Below, piece by piece: positions 1 to 11,802 of a stretch of DNA of 64,000 nucleotides. Position 1 is the first letter of the stretch. Each line of letters starts with the position of its first letter. Origin of the DNA: Selaginella tamariscina (taxonomy: Eukaryota; Streptophyta; Lycopodiopsida; Selaginellales; Selaginellaceae); contig PUQB01000005.1 in NCBI GenBank assembly GCA_003024785.1, forward strand, positions 391,732-455,731, given 5' to 3'. A program made the position numbers and the translations under genes. The notes beneath the pieces were generated by a model. The model saw nothing but the letters and a program-made list of their open reading frames with translations. It made no database searches and had not been told where the DNA came from.

Positions 1-1749
1 TGTAAATTTTATCTATTTATGTATTGCATCTTAATATATATATATAATATCCATATACTAATGCCTTTTCATGAGCATCTTTCATGAATTCCATGTTGCT
101 TATAATATTTTTGTTGCTTGTTTTTGTTTGGTACTATTGACTTAACATATTTAGAAACGTTATGAACTTAATCCATGAATAATGCAATTATAGGGAAGTT
201 TTTCCTTTAATTTAAAACCTTGACTCAAACAATATTATATGAGTTCTAACTATATAATAGTTTATTCTAATTTATAGGGACTAATTCAAAAATTAATTTT
301 GACTAATTGTACTTTTTTATAGACATATTATGACTCTTCTTTGGTCGGGGGTCATCTTAATCACCAACACATATTAGAAAAACTTTAATATTCATTTCAT
401 TGGTCGAACATGTGTGCTAATGTGGTTAGGTACATTTAAAATTGTTTAACTTGTTAAATTTGAAATTCTAATATAACATAAGCAACATAAGTGTTAAAAT
501 TTAATAATGTCTTTTGTCTTTTTAAATTGGTTACGGTTGATTTGATGGGATTTTCTTTTATGATTTTTCAAAGGAACCAATATATTATTATGGTATTTAA
601 TTATCTAACTCATTAGGTAAGGATTGGTGTACTTTTGGATATGTTTATATTTTAATTATGTCATCTTATAATATTTTTAACTAAAACGAATATTCTTAAA
701 CAATGGTTTAATTTTCTTTACAAAGGTATTGAAAGTGTCATGCACTTAATTATGTGTTAAACACTTATTCATCTCTTTGTATCATCCACAAACTAATGAT
801 TTGATAAAATGAAATTCAAATATATAATTTCCACATTTGTGAATTTCAAACATATTGATTGGAAGTAATATTTACAATGTTTGAGATTTGTTTATGTAAT
901 ATGTATTCAGCCCAATCAGTATATTAAAATGTGGGCTTAACACCTAGATATTACTCTATTGCTTATGCGTGTACAGTACACCGAACATCTTAGTTGGGAC
1001 AATCTTTATTTTAAAATATGAAGACAAAGATCTAGTACTATTATGTTTTTAAAAGTTAACTAAGTTTGATTTAGTTACTGATTTACTACACAAGTGACTA
1101 GGTCCCCACTGAGTGCTTGAAAGGGTTAATATACATACACCTGCTTATTCTTTCTTTTCCAAATTGGTGTGTATAAACATTTAAAGCGGATTTCTAATTA
1201 TGAAATGCTTCATTCAAACCACTTAAACAATCTCCTTTACTATTTGTACTTAATATACCTAAAGACTACATACAATATATACATGCACAGTGACACATGG
1301 GTGTGACATGGCCTCCAATGTGTCAGTGCCACATGTCACATATGTGCCACATGGCATGTTATACATCTCGCCTTCTTTCAAGCATATTCAAATTTAGCTT
1401 GAAATTTTTTAATCTCAACACTAACCAATTTTTAGATTTTTATTAATTTTATAAACCTAATTACAACTTAATTTATAATAAACTATTATATAATATACTT
1501 TATAATTACATTCTACATTTAAAAGTTAAAATATAAATAAAATATACAAATTTAAATAAGAAATTTATGTTTATGTATAAATATATAACATACATACTTT
1601 ACACACACATGTTTAAATTAATATACTACATAAATTTCTATATTATATATATATATATATATATAATATATATATATATATATTGTTCAGAGTGACACAT
1701 ATGCTAGGGTTAGTGGGTTAAGATTGGGACAATGCCTCTTTTCTATTAT
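1..1749. other. AT-rich intergenic DNA, no gene seen
   Basis: No coding signal in any frame. The stretch is strongly AT-rich with scattered A and T runs. A short GC-richer patch near 1280-1360 contains repeated words of the type CACATG/GTGCCAC. It ends in a TA microsatellite and about 65 bp of unassigned sequence before the copia LTR. Confidence 0.7.
1641..1682. repeat. (TA)n microsatellite
   Basis: Near-perfect alternating TA tract with one AA interruption, lying 68 bp before the copia LTR. Confidence 0.95.
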
Positions 1750-3432
1750 TGTCATAGTTTTATTATTACTCAACCTTTTACTTTGGAAGTTAATTATTGT
1801 TACATACTGTATTATGTTGACGGATTTTAGATGTAGTAAGAAATAGCACTTAAGTGTTGGGTAGTCCGGCCCGATTGTCCTTAAATATTACAAGAAACTC
1901 TAAATAAAGATAGCATTTACCTTCTAGAAAACTAGCCTCCGATTTTGATGTCCCAATTAAGTTGATTGGTTAATGCATGTGAATTTAGTGTGTTAAGTAG
2001 GGTTAGAACACCCCTAGGGTTGCCCTAACCCACACCCTAAAACCCCCACCCCCTCGAGTAGGGTTTGGGAGTAAGAATTAGGTTTCATTGATAACTCATC
2101 TCATTTAGCTAAAAGATATGCATTCCGTGCGGGAGGGGGGGGGGGGGGGGGGGGGCTCTGTCACATAAATAAGGTAGAGTATGTAAGAGTGAGGGTTCCT
2201 GGGTTCATGACTAAGTTTATTATTCTTCGCTTGAGGGTTTTTGGGTTCATGACTGAGTTTGTTACTCTTTGCTTGGTGCAAGCTCTAGCTTGTGTCATCA
2301 AGGCACACCTCTTTGTTGTGCCACCTTAACTTCTAAATAATAGGGGTACGTCCCATCTTTAGGGGTAGCCTGCCTTTAACGTTGGCGAATTCATGCTTAG
2401 GACTCAAGGAGGCAACAAAGGATAAACAGCGAGGTTCATCTATATAAACATTCTGACACGGTTCGGATGCTCACTTTTCAGACTGCATGTTTCAAGAGGC
2501 AAAGGTTAAGGCTTATCTCCAGCCTCCTTCTCCATGTCAAGCTAGTGTAGTACTCATGGTCAAACAAGGCATATTTGTGTCCTTGTTCAATTGTGGGAAT
2601 GGGATCTTGATAGGTTCATGTTACTTAGTTCCCAAGGGGTTTTAGAGTTGGCATTTAGGAGCCACGTTTGTGACATTTGGTGCAACTCTTGAATTTAAGG
2701 GGCTATAACATGATAACCCACATCGTGGAAGGTAGTGTCACATAAAGATGTGACATTGGGCTAGATGTCACATAATATAATGCCTAAGGTATACCCTTTG
2801 GGGTTGTGTCATAGGTTTGTCATCAAGGGGTTGGATACTTTAGCAAACAAGCATGCTTGTGCTTGCACTAGGGTGTTAAACCTTGGGCATCGGCTCAAGG
2901 GAGGTTAGGTCTCATAACTAAGTGTGAGCCCTTTCATGAGGCATTTGCAAGGTCATGTACTTAAGGGTTATCCAAACCTAGCCTTACAGAATTTACTTAG
3001 TAAAACACTCATGTCTGCTTACAGCACACACTTAAGTACTAGTCGTAGGTCTAGGGTATGACTTGGCCACTCAAACCCTTAGGGGTTAGTCATGGTTCAG
3101 AGTATCCCTTGTTGCCCTAAAGGGGTTGTACTCCCAGATGAAGGTGATTTCTCAAGGGGTAAATAACAATGCCTTAGCTCTATCATGGGGTTATGTGGAG
3201 ACACATCTTCTCTGTGGGGTTAGGGCATAAGTTTGTCTAGGTCTACTGAGATAGGATCTCAAAGTTTACTCGAGTTATCCTTTAGGGTTTGGGGGATAAT
3301 CATTAAGGTAGGACTCTAAGTCTTTTGACTCTTGGGGTCATCTTAAAAGATTTAGCATTGCTCACACAGGGTGAAGACGTTGGATGGCCACTTGGTAGCC
3401 ACATGTAAGCCCTTCAGGTTAAAACTATAACA
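1750..3432 (+). repeat. 5' LTR of the copia fossil
   Basis: It starts TGTCATAGTTTT and ends ATAACA, and is followed directly by the primer site. Homologous along its length to LTRs at 26090-27751 and 31455-33167 (opposite strand) and at 42588-43920 and 47431-49141 (same strand). It carries a 21-G run at 2135-2155 followed by CTCTGTCACATAAATAAGG, which contains an ATAAATAA TATA-like box at about 2165-2172. Confidence 0.85.
2135..2155 (+). repeat. Poly-G tract in LTR
   Basis: 21 consecutive G just upstream of the TATA-like ATAAATAAGG. A shorter G run (8-14) sits at the same LTR position in most other copies: 42997-43010 on this strand, and 27366-27375 and 32789-32796 as C runs in the opposite-strand copies. 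Confidence 0.95.
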
Positions 3433-3448
3433 ATTATGGTATCAAATC
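3433..3448 (+). other. Primer-binding site, tRNA-iMet type (decayed)
   Basis: Immediately after the LTR the sequence reads ATTATGGTATCAAATC. The plant initiator-Met complement TGGTATCAGAGC is the usual site for copia elements, and TGGTATCA is conserved here. The non-coding relatives have TGGTATCGGAGC and AGTATCAGAGCC in the same place. Confidence 0.7.
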
Positions 3449-3486
3449 ATTCAAGTTTGAACAAGGTAATCTAACAGCTGTATAGG

Positions 3487-4450
3487 ATGGTAGAGAGTAG
3501 CATTGCTCCTGAAATGGGCATTCATCTGTTTCCCTTTGTGGAAAAGGATTTTAGCCTCTGGAAGAAATTAGTAAAAACATGCATGAAGTATCAAGGTGTC
3601 TATGGGGTTCTTGACGGTAGTGATTTGGAGCCATGGGGGCTTGGCAATGGGTTGGAGGCCCAGAAGATTGCAAGGGATTGAAAGCTCAGAAACCAACACG
3701 TTGTTGGCTGTATTTGTACCTTCTTGAGCCATGAAAGTTTGCTCAAGGTTGACACCAATGATGTTGTGAAGCTCTGGAAATGGCTCGATGATGAGTACAA
3801 CAAGCATTCCAACATGGAAGTGATGTGGATTCACTCCTAGCTTGTAGTGTGCATGTATGAGGATGGTGGGGATATGCAAGCACACACTCAGATGTTGAGT
3901 AAGCTCTTTTCAAACATAGCTATGCAAGGAAAAGAGCATGAAGTGCCTGACTTGATGCAAAAGATTTAGCTCTATAAGTCATTGCCAAGAGAGTGGGATG
4001 GCTGCATAGAGGAGATGATGAGAGAGGGCAACTTAACCTTTGATGGAGCTGTGGCAAAGCTCATTAACATTGTGATGCTATGAGTAGAGAAAGCTCAAAC
4101 TTATGAGCTTTATTGCTCCATGTATGCCAAAATAGAGCCAATGAGAATTTCGACAAAAGGGAATGGATGGCAAGGTGGCCATTAGGGACAAAACGTGATG
4201 CCTGGAGTCAAGTTGGTCGAGGGAACCATGGAGGTGGAGGTCATGCTATTACTCACTTGAACTCGATCATGGGAAGAGGGGATGCAAGGCGCATACGCCA
4301 TGACCAATGCAAGTTGTGTTAGAAGATTGGGCATTAGGCTCGAGATTGCAACAACACTACCACAACAAACCTAAGTGAGCTACAGGAGGAACCATGCAAG
4401 GAGGTTGAAGAAGAGAGTCACAATGTAGAGGCTGCATGGAGTGGATAGCC
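3487..4450 (+). pseudogene. Ty1/copia gag remnant
   Basis: Starts about 50 bp after the primer site. Conceptual pieces read like copia gag: a W-K...GVLDGSD stretch near the start, then VVKLWKWLDDEYN, SLPREWD and AQTYELYC segments, which match the usual UBN2-type gag order. Fossil: several breaks, no intact frame. The zinc-knuckle region expected near the end is poorly preserved. Confidence 0.75.
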
Positions 4451-4469
4451 ATGAGTATGTACCAACCTC

Positions 4470-5712
4470 ATGGCCATGAATAAATTCATGTTGAAGCAAT
4501 ATACGTTGGTGAAAAGATCAAAAGGAGTAGTCCTAGGGAATGACACTTGCCTCGGAGTCAAGGTCAGTGGTAACTTTCACTTCATCCATGAGGATGGAAG
4601 CGAAATTATGTTTTCCGATGTAATGCATGCTCCTGGCTTGGGACAAAACTTGATGTCTCTCACCAAAGTGTGCAATAGTGATATAGTTGTCACCTTCGAT
4701 GGTGATGAAATGCTCTTCATGGACAAAGCCAATTTCAAGATGATTGGAAAGAGGTTATTCGTGGGTAGCATTGAGGGAATCTTTACAAGGTGTCACCTCA
4801 TGTCCAACGAGTGACAAATGTTGAGCATACGCCACTCAACAAAGACTTATTTTTGACATTGTCATTTTGGACATGCAAACTACAAGGCATTGCAAGAGAT
4901 GATTGCAAAAGACATGGTGGCAAGCTTAGACCTTAAAAGAAAGGTCATGCAACGTTTTTGCGAGTCTTGTGTGTTGGAACATCGTTGAAACTTTGCCTCG
5001 TCCAAATGTCAGGCTAGTAAGCCACTCAAGCTGATACACTCGGATTTGTGTGGTTCTATGGACGTACCTAGTCACTTCGGCGCAAAATACTTCATGACTC
5101 TCATTGATAATTTCAACCGCAAAACTTATGTCTTCTTTCTACACATGAAGGATGAAGCCATTGAGGCCTTCAAGCATCATAAGGCTTTCATTGAAACCTA
5201 GCTCAAGCTAAAAATTAAGGCATTAAGAATTAATGAAGGTAAGGAGTACCTCAACAATGCCCTTCATGACTTTTGTTGTGTGCATGGGATCTAGCATGAA
5301 GTCACTACGCATTATACTCCATAACAAAATGAAGTTACAGAACAGAAGAATCGGATACTTATTAATGTGGCTCATAGCATGCTACTTAATGTCAAGTTAG
5401 ATAAAGAATTTTAGCAAGAGGCAATTGCCATGGCACTCCATGTGCAAAATCGTTTGCTTACCATTGCACACAAAGGGAAAACTCCCAAGGAAGCGTGGTC
5501 TTGGAAGAAACCATGGTTGTGTGACATATGCCCATATTTCAGATCAGCTACGTAAGAAGTTGGACTCAAAAAAGAAGAGATTTGTGTTTGTTAGATATGT
5601 TAGCAATGGGGAACGCAATTGTAAGGGTATGAGCTTTGGGATCCCATTACCAAAACCACCCTCATTAGCACCGATGTCATCTTTGTTAAAGATAATTTCA
5701 CACATGACATGA
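4470..5712 (+). pseudogene. Ty1/copia protease-integrase remnant
   Basis: The first 340 bp encode a 114-residue stretch with GNDTCLGVKVSG and MHAPGLGQNLMSL, typical of the copia region between protease and integrase. From about 4840 a GAG-pre-integrase-like H...C..C segment is followed by integrase core features: LIHSDLCG, FMTLIDNF and HYTP, plus an RNRLLTIAHT-like N-terminal helix. Followed by a linker up to the gypsy insertion at 5917. Fossil with several breaks. Confidence 0.8.
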
Positions 5713-5916
5713 AGTAGCCAACATTTACGCAATTTATCAACGACAACCTTCTTGTGCATGTTATTTCGTTTGGATTACGGGACTGTGATGATAGTGGGAG
5801 CTTAGCTTGGTAGAGATGACGCTAGGCCAAAGCACAATGTTGAAGGAGGAGATGCTTCGGTTGACGCATTGCCACTTGACGAACATGTAGTGGTTCCACT
5901 CATGTGACACAGGGAC

Positions 5917-6365
5917 TGTCAAGCCACGATCCAGGAATAAGGAAGTGAGCAGGATTCCGAGAACAAGGAAGCTTGACTCAGAAGCATGACAAGGAGCAGG
6001 ACAAGAACTAGGAACCAAGAACAAGACAAGAGCAGGAGGCAAGGAGCAAGACAAGACAAGATTGATCGTAGAAAGACTGGTGTTGATAGTAATTGATTGT
6101 ACAACAATTAGGTTGGAGCTTTTATACTCACAACTCTAAGCTAATTTGGTCATGAGCTAAAAATAGTGACCCTTATCCTCTAAGCATATCCTGTAGTATA
6201 TCCTATAGGTATATCCTATAAGAATATCTTGTAGGAATACCCTATAGGTATATCCTGTAAGTATATCCCATAGGCATATCTTGTAGGAATATCCTGTAGG
6301 TATATCCTATAGGCATATCCTGTAACCCGTATCCTATATCATGCATCCTGTATCGAGTCGTGACA
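5917..6365 (-). repeat. 3' LTR of gypsy element A
   Basis: 449 bp. In element sense: TGTCACGACTCGAT, a U3 array of roughly 13-bp units (AGGATATNCCTAY) at about 6180-6350, a TATAAAAG box (6119-6126), then ATCAATTACTATCAA (6083-6097), whose first base lies 29 nt downstream of the first T of the TATA box, and a U5 rich in CTTGTC words. Confidence 0.92.
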
Positions 6366-6389
6366 GCACCTCCTCCCTAAGGATGAGTT

Positions 6390-9300
6390 TCATGAGTCTT
6401 GGGACCTGGTTAGCAGGATAACGCTGATAAAAAGCAGCAACTTTGGAAGCATGGAGTGCAAGTTCCTAAGTGTGATCGGTAAGCAAATAACCTTTCCAAT
6501 CCACCAAGTATTGAAGTTGGCGGCGATGAAGACGAGAATCAAGGATGGCTGCAACTTCGTACTCATGTTCATCGTCAATGACCACAGGAGGGGGAGGAGA
6601 AGAAGCACGACCAGGAAAAGAAGAAGGATGATACGGCTCCAACAAAGAGGTGTGAAACACAGGATGAAGTTTCATTATAGATGGTGGAAAGCTACAAGAT
6701 TGATCTCAGCCGCAATCTTGTAAGGGCCCAATCGTTGAAAATCCAACTTAGAAGAAGGCTTGTTGGTGCAAATATGCCGACGAAGAAGCCACATGAGATC
6801 ACTAATCTTGTATGCAGGTGCCGATTGATGAGCATCAGCATGACGCTTGTACTATTCCTAGACTGCTGAAGATGAACCCCAAAATCCTCATGTACCTGAC
6901 GAAGATGCTAGAGATGATCCTATACTACAGGAGCGGAAGAAGGAGAAGCAGGAGGAGCAAAGTCAAAACGTGGATGGTAGCCTGTAAGAGCAAAGAAAGG
7001 TGTCTGGCTTGTAAATGCGTGAACGGAGTTGTTGTAGGCAAACTCCGCCATTGGAAGAAGGTTCAACCAGTTGTCCTATAGGTAACTGATGAAGCAGCGA
7101 AGATATTGCTCCAAGGTCTGAATCGTGCGTTCTGACTGCCTATCAGTTTGTGGATGGTATTTTGAAGAAAGGTCCGCTTTAACCTGTAGACTCTGGAGAA
7201 GTTCTTGCCAAAACTTGGACATGAATTGTGAGCCTCGATAAAAAACAATGCTCTTAGGAAGTCCATGGTGTCAGAGTACTTTGTGGATCACCAACTCAGC
7301 GATTGTCTGGCCTGTAGCAATCTTGTGACATGGTAGGAAATGAGTCTTTTTGGTGAAACGGTCAACCATCATAAGAACTACATCAAATCCATGAGGAGGA
7401 AGATCTGTGAGGAAATCCATAGAAATGGATCTCCAAGGAGTAGAAAGAACAGGAAGAGGACGAAGAAGACTAGAGGGTGCGTGATGAGGCATCTTTGACC
7501 TATTGCAGGTGTCACAACTCCATACAAACTTGTCCACAAAACCTCGCAACCCAGGCCACCAATAGTTGTGAGTCACCAACTCAACTGTCTTGGCCACACC
7601 AAAATGTCATGTAGCTGGGGTAGCATGACAATCTTGTACCACACGAGTCCTGCAAACACCAACAGGAACGTACAGGAGATCTTCTCGGTACAGGAGTCCG
7701 TCATGTATGGTAAACAACTCGTAGTCTGTACAGGAACTGTAGGAATAGGAACTTGCAATGTCAGGACTAATGTGTGAAAACACATTCCTTGCCAAGTCGT
7801 CTGTAGCCAACTGCAAATGGATGTCCTGTAGGAGTGTGGAATCTGCTAAAGCCTAATGAACTTGTAGTGCTGCAAGCCGAAGTCGATCAGGACCCAACAA
7901 CACTTGCTTTTAACAGTCATATGCAGAATCACCCGGGGTCAGTGCAAGGTAAGAGCGCCTAGACAATGCATCCGCCTTGACATTTCGAAACTAGGCCTGT
8001 AGATGATGACGAAATCAAAATGTGATAAGAACTCTGTCCACCTAGCCTGTCGCCGACTAAGAACTCGAGCCGTTTGAAAATACTCCAGATTCTTGTGATC
8101 CGTAAGAACGTATACAGGATGCACAGCACCTTCTAGGAAATGCTGCCACTTCTCGAACGAATCCACAATGGCCTTGAGTTCCTTGTCATGAATCTCGTAA
8201 TTGATCTTTGCCGAAAGGAACTTACAAGAGTGAAAAGCTATAGGATGAAACAACTTGTCTTTTCCAACTTGTGATAGAACAGATCTTACTGCAAAATTCA
8301 AGGCATCTGCTTCAACGAAGAAGGGACGAGAAGGATCAGGATGTGCTAAAATCGGAGCTACGTGAAGGCGTCCTTGAGTGTTGTGAATGCATGTTCCGCC
8401 TTGTCGGACCAAGAGAACACTCCTGGAGGCTTGGAGAGTTCCATGAGTGGAAGTACACGCTTGGAGAAGTCATGTATGAAACGCCTATAGAAGTTTGCAA
8501 AGCCAAGGAAACATTGTATGTCTCGTATAAACTTGGGCCTCTCCCACTCCATGATAATCTTTACCTTGTGCATGTCCATGAAAACGCCAACAGGAGAGAC
8601 GATGTAGCCCAAGAACTCCACAGTATCCCTGTCAAAGAAACAGTTCTCCAACTTCGCATACAGGTTATGCTCGCGAAACCTCTGTAGGACTAGTCGTACA
8701 TGCTTGTCATGAGCCACCTGGTCCTTGGAGAAAATTAAAATGTCATCGAGGTAGATTACCACAAACTAAGTCACGAAAGATGTCATTCACCATGTGTTTG
8801 GAACACGGTTGGGGCATTGGTTAAGTCTGAAAGGCATCACCGTGTACTCAAAGTGTCCATACCTTGTAAAAGGCAGTCTTCCACTCATCACCTGGACGAA
8901 TCCTACAAGATTGTAACCCCTGTAAGTCGATCTTCGTGAACACCTTTGCTCCTTGTAACCGATGAGAAGTTCCGGGATCAATGCAACGGGTACCGATTCG
9001 AATGGTGACTTGATTCAAACCTCTGTAGTCCACAACCAAACGTAAACTTCCATCTTTCTTCTTGACAAAGAAGATAGGTGCTCTACAGGACTTTGAGTGA
9101 TGAATGAAGCTGGATGCCAAGTTTTCCTCGATGTACTGACGAAGAACCTCCAATTCTGTAGGTGACAGTGCATAAATCGGTCCAAATGGTGGATCTTTCC
9201 TTCCACAAGATCAATAGGACAGTCGTAGGACCTGTGAACAGGAAGAACTGCAGCCTTGTGCTTGTCAAAAACGTTATGAAAGGAGTGATACTTGGATGGC

Positions 9301-10131
9301 AGGGAAGAAGGAGGAAAGAAGAAGGAACAGGAGAAGGAGATTGAAAAACAGGGAAGTCAGATACAGGAAAGGTAAAAGGAACGTAGGAGTTACTTGGAAG
9401 GCAAAAAGATGAAAAGGAGCAGGATCAGGCAAGTTCATGCATAATAGTGGTAAGAACTCGAGAGGAGAAGGAGGGAGCTATGATTGAAAAAGAGGAAGGA
9501 TCTTGGGGGTGGAACAAAGAAGAGTAATGAAAAGAGGCAGGATTGGGAAAACATGTGTGGATGTTGACAAGTGTACAGGATTGGAAGAATCTGTACAGAA
9601 GTCGTGGATGCACATGAGTGAGGAGAGCCTGTGAGTGTGCTGACGAACAATAGGAGGTGGATCCTGTTAAGGAGGAACCTTCGACACTGATACAGGATTG
9701 AAAGAACCCTGTACAGGAATCCAAACTTACAGAGTGGAGAGAGCTGCGGATGTGCTGAGGAACTGACATGAGGTGAATCCTGTGAGGAGATCTTCAACAC
9801 TGATACAGGAACATGCATGGTCAATCCTGTAGCTTGTACTGCCTAGACACTAAGGATGTATCCTACACAAGGAAGGTACATGATTGAATCCTAGTTGCCG
9901 GAGAAAACGTGAGCGTCTTAGACCTCCAATCGATCTAAGGATTTGCAGCAACGAACCATGGCATGCCCAAAATGATGGGAGTGACCGAGTCTTGATCAAG
10001 TTGAAGGAAATCGAACAATTGAATGCGCCATGACTGCAAGAGAGAGGTTTGGTAACATAGATAACTACGCTAGAAGCAATCAGACGATCATCGGCCACCT
10101 CTACAGGAACTGCACGCTTCAATTTCACCAC
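6390..10131 (-). pseudogene. Gypsy element A pol remnant (protease, RT, RNase H, integrase, chromodomain)
   Basis: From right to left: an aspartic-protease region around 9850-10131, a Ser/Pro-rich linker (9300-9850), RT at about 8358-9153 with the VIYLDDILIFS box and FLGYIVS, RNase H at 7939-8412 (PFFVEAD...LTDHKNLEYF), integrase at about 6870-7820 with the H..C..C segment CDTCNRSK and the MDFLTDLP core, and a chromodomain at 6466-6675 ([11 protein letters not shown]...YLVDWKGY). A C-terminal chromodomain marks the chromovirus branch. Fossil with about ten or more breaks. Confidence 0.88.
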
Positions 10132-10307
10132 CGAAATGCCATGTTGAGTTGCAAAATGTCATCCATGAAGCATGCATTTACACCAGTGTCTAACAAGGCA
10201 AACTCCTTGAGCTCTCGATTATTGAAATGAATGTGTACAGGAAACTTGAGTGATGGAATGGTAAGTAGCACCAATGGAGCATGCATCTACGTCCAACTTC
10301 GTGGCTC

Positions 10308-11282
10308 CTAGACAAAGTGAACATTGAAGTTTTTTGACTGAACTTCAGCTTCAACTTCACGCGTTTTGAACTTCCTGGCTTTAATAAGACATTCTGCCGC
10401 CTTGTGTCCTGCTTCACCACAATACAAACATAGATTCTCACTACGGCGACGTTGCTTCTCAGCAACGAAAAGTGAGCCACACTTGTATTTCTCAACCTCC
10501 ATAGGAACTACTCCAAAAGGTGTCGCAAGAGTATATACCACAGCTGCAGGATTGGTTTGCAAGAACTGTTGACGTGATTTTTCCTGACGACGCTCGAATA
10601 AGCGGTTGTTGTAGCAAACGGCCTGTTGCATAATCTCCACTAATGTTTGGGCATCTGGTAACGTAAGGAGAAGGTTCTTCACGTCATCCCTCAACCCAAA
10701 ACGGAAGTGTTCAATTAATGCAATTTCGTCCCATGGAATGTTTGTACAAAGTTGCTGAAATTCAGATGCATAAACGAAAGCTGGTCGAGATCCTTGTGTG
10801 AGCTTTTGTAACTTCGTGCATGCGGAATGGTACTTATCGAGATCTCCAAAGCAAGCTTCAAAGGCAGCCACGAAACCTTCAAAGTTTCCATCAATGGGTC
10901 GTCACGCTCCATAAAGGGGCAACCCAAGCCCGTGAAGATCCAACTAGTAAGGATACCAAAAGGCCAACCTTTTGTGCATCAGTCGAGTAGCGGCGTGATT
11001 GCATGCGGATCAAAAGCCTGATTTGATTTAGAACCCTTGGAAATCGACACGATTGCCATTGAACTTTTCCAGCATGTTGATTTTCAGCTCCGAAGAAGTG
11101 TTTAATGGAGAGGAAACCACGGATGCTTGAGAGAGAGCCTGCACAGCAACCTTGGAGGATGCATCAGCAGCTACATGCGCCACGTTGGTGGAACCTTGTA
11201 GATCTGTGACCACTTGGCGCAAAGTGGCCAATTCATAAAGCAATATTTGGTGCTCGCGTTGAAATTGCTCAAAATCGGCCAT
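10308..11282 (-). pseudogene. Gypsy element A gag remnant with zinc knuckle
   Basis: The start region (11282 leftwards) has an N-terminal coiled-coil-like stretch (MADFEQFQREHQILLYELA). Next comes a Retrotrans_gag-type core (WDEIALIEHFRFGLRDDVK) and, near 10400-10450, a CCHC knuckle CLYCGEAGHKAAEC. The knuckle spacing CX2CX4HX4C is canonical. Fossil, few breaks in gag. Confidence 0.85.
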
Positions 11283-11364
11283 GATCTATAAAAGACAAAA
11301 GGAGGAAAACGAATGAGAAGAATCAAAGAAAAAAAAGTAACTAGAAATCGAAAAGTTATGAAAG

Positions 11365-11377
11365 CAGTTATTATTAA
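11365..11377 (-). other. Putative self-primer binding site of element A
   Basis: Two bases inside the 5' LTR the element reads TTAATAATAACTG. It pairs with CAGTTATTATCAA (11560-11572 in the LTR) at 12 of 13 positions. That stretch starts 2 nt into the predicted transcript. No tRNA 3'-end complement (such as TGGTATCAGAGC) is seen here. This matches the arrangement known from Tf1 and related self-primed chromoviruses; the function here is inferred. Confidence 0.6.
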
Positions 11378-11379
11378 AT

Positions 11380-11802
11380 TGTTAAGCCACGATCCAGGAA
11401 CAAGGAAGTGAGTAGGATTTCGAGAATAAAGAAGCTTAACTCAAAAGCAGGACAAGGAGCAGGACATGAACTAGGAACCAGGAACAAAAAAGTGCAGGAG
11501 GTAAGGAGTAAGACAAGACAAGAACAAGACAAGACAAAATGATCGTAGAAAGACTGGTGTTGATAATAACTGATTGTACAACAATTAAGTTGGAGCTTTT
11601 ATACTCACAACTCCAAGTTAATCTGGTCATGAGCTAAAAATAGTGACCCTTATCCTCTAGGCATATCCTATAGTATATCCTATAGGCATATCCTGTAGGA
11701 ATATCCTGTAGGTATATCTTGTAGGAATATCCTACATGCATATCCTATAGCTATATCCTACAGGCATATCCTGTAACACGTATCCTGTATTGGGTCGTGA
11801 CA
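11380..11802 (-). repeat. 5' LTR of gypsy element A
   Basis: 423 bp. Same layout as the left LTR: TATAAAAG at 11596-11603, predicted transcript start at 11574, and a U3 minisatellite at about 11650-11780 with a different number of units. Confidence 0.92.

Larger units (their letters stand above)
5917..11802 (-). mobile_element. Ty3/gypsy chromovirus fossil, element A, nested in the copia fossil
   Basis: LTRs at 5917-6365 and 11380-11802 begin TGT and end ACA. Near-matching 5-bp target duplication GGGAC (5912-5916) and GGGGC (11803-11807). On the minus strand the order is gag, protease, RT, RNase H, integrase, chromodomain, which defines a chromovirus. All parts are present but broken about a dozen times or more. 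LTR divergence and the imperfect duplication suggest an old insertion, yet younger than the copia copy it interrupts. Elements B and C are the same family. The primer site is not tRNA-like (see the separate entry). The polypurine tract GGGAGGAGGTGC (minus strand) abuts the left LTR. Confidence 0.92.

Noticed and set aside
3568-3885. 105-codon minus-strand frame
   Set aside because: Shadow opposite the copia gag remnant.
5761-6107. Minus-strand frames across the LTR of element A
   Set aside because: Leu/Ser-rich translation of U5 repeats (CTTGTC words), not coding.
6180-6350. CRISPR-like short tandem array
   Set aside because: The ~13-bp units have no spacers, the genome is eukaryotic, and the array is part of an LTR U3.
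9425-9824. Ser-rich minus-strand frames of 114 and 129 codons
   Set aside because: They lie in the low-complexity linker between protease and RT of element A.
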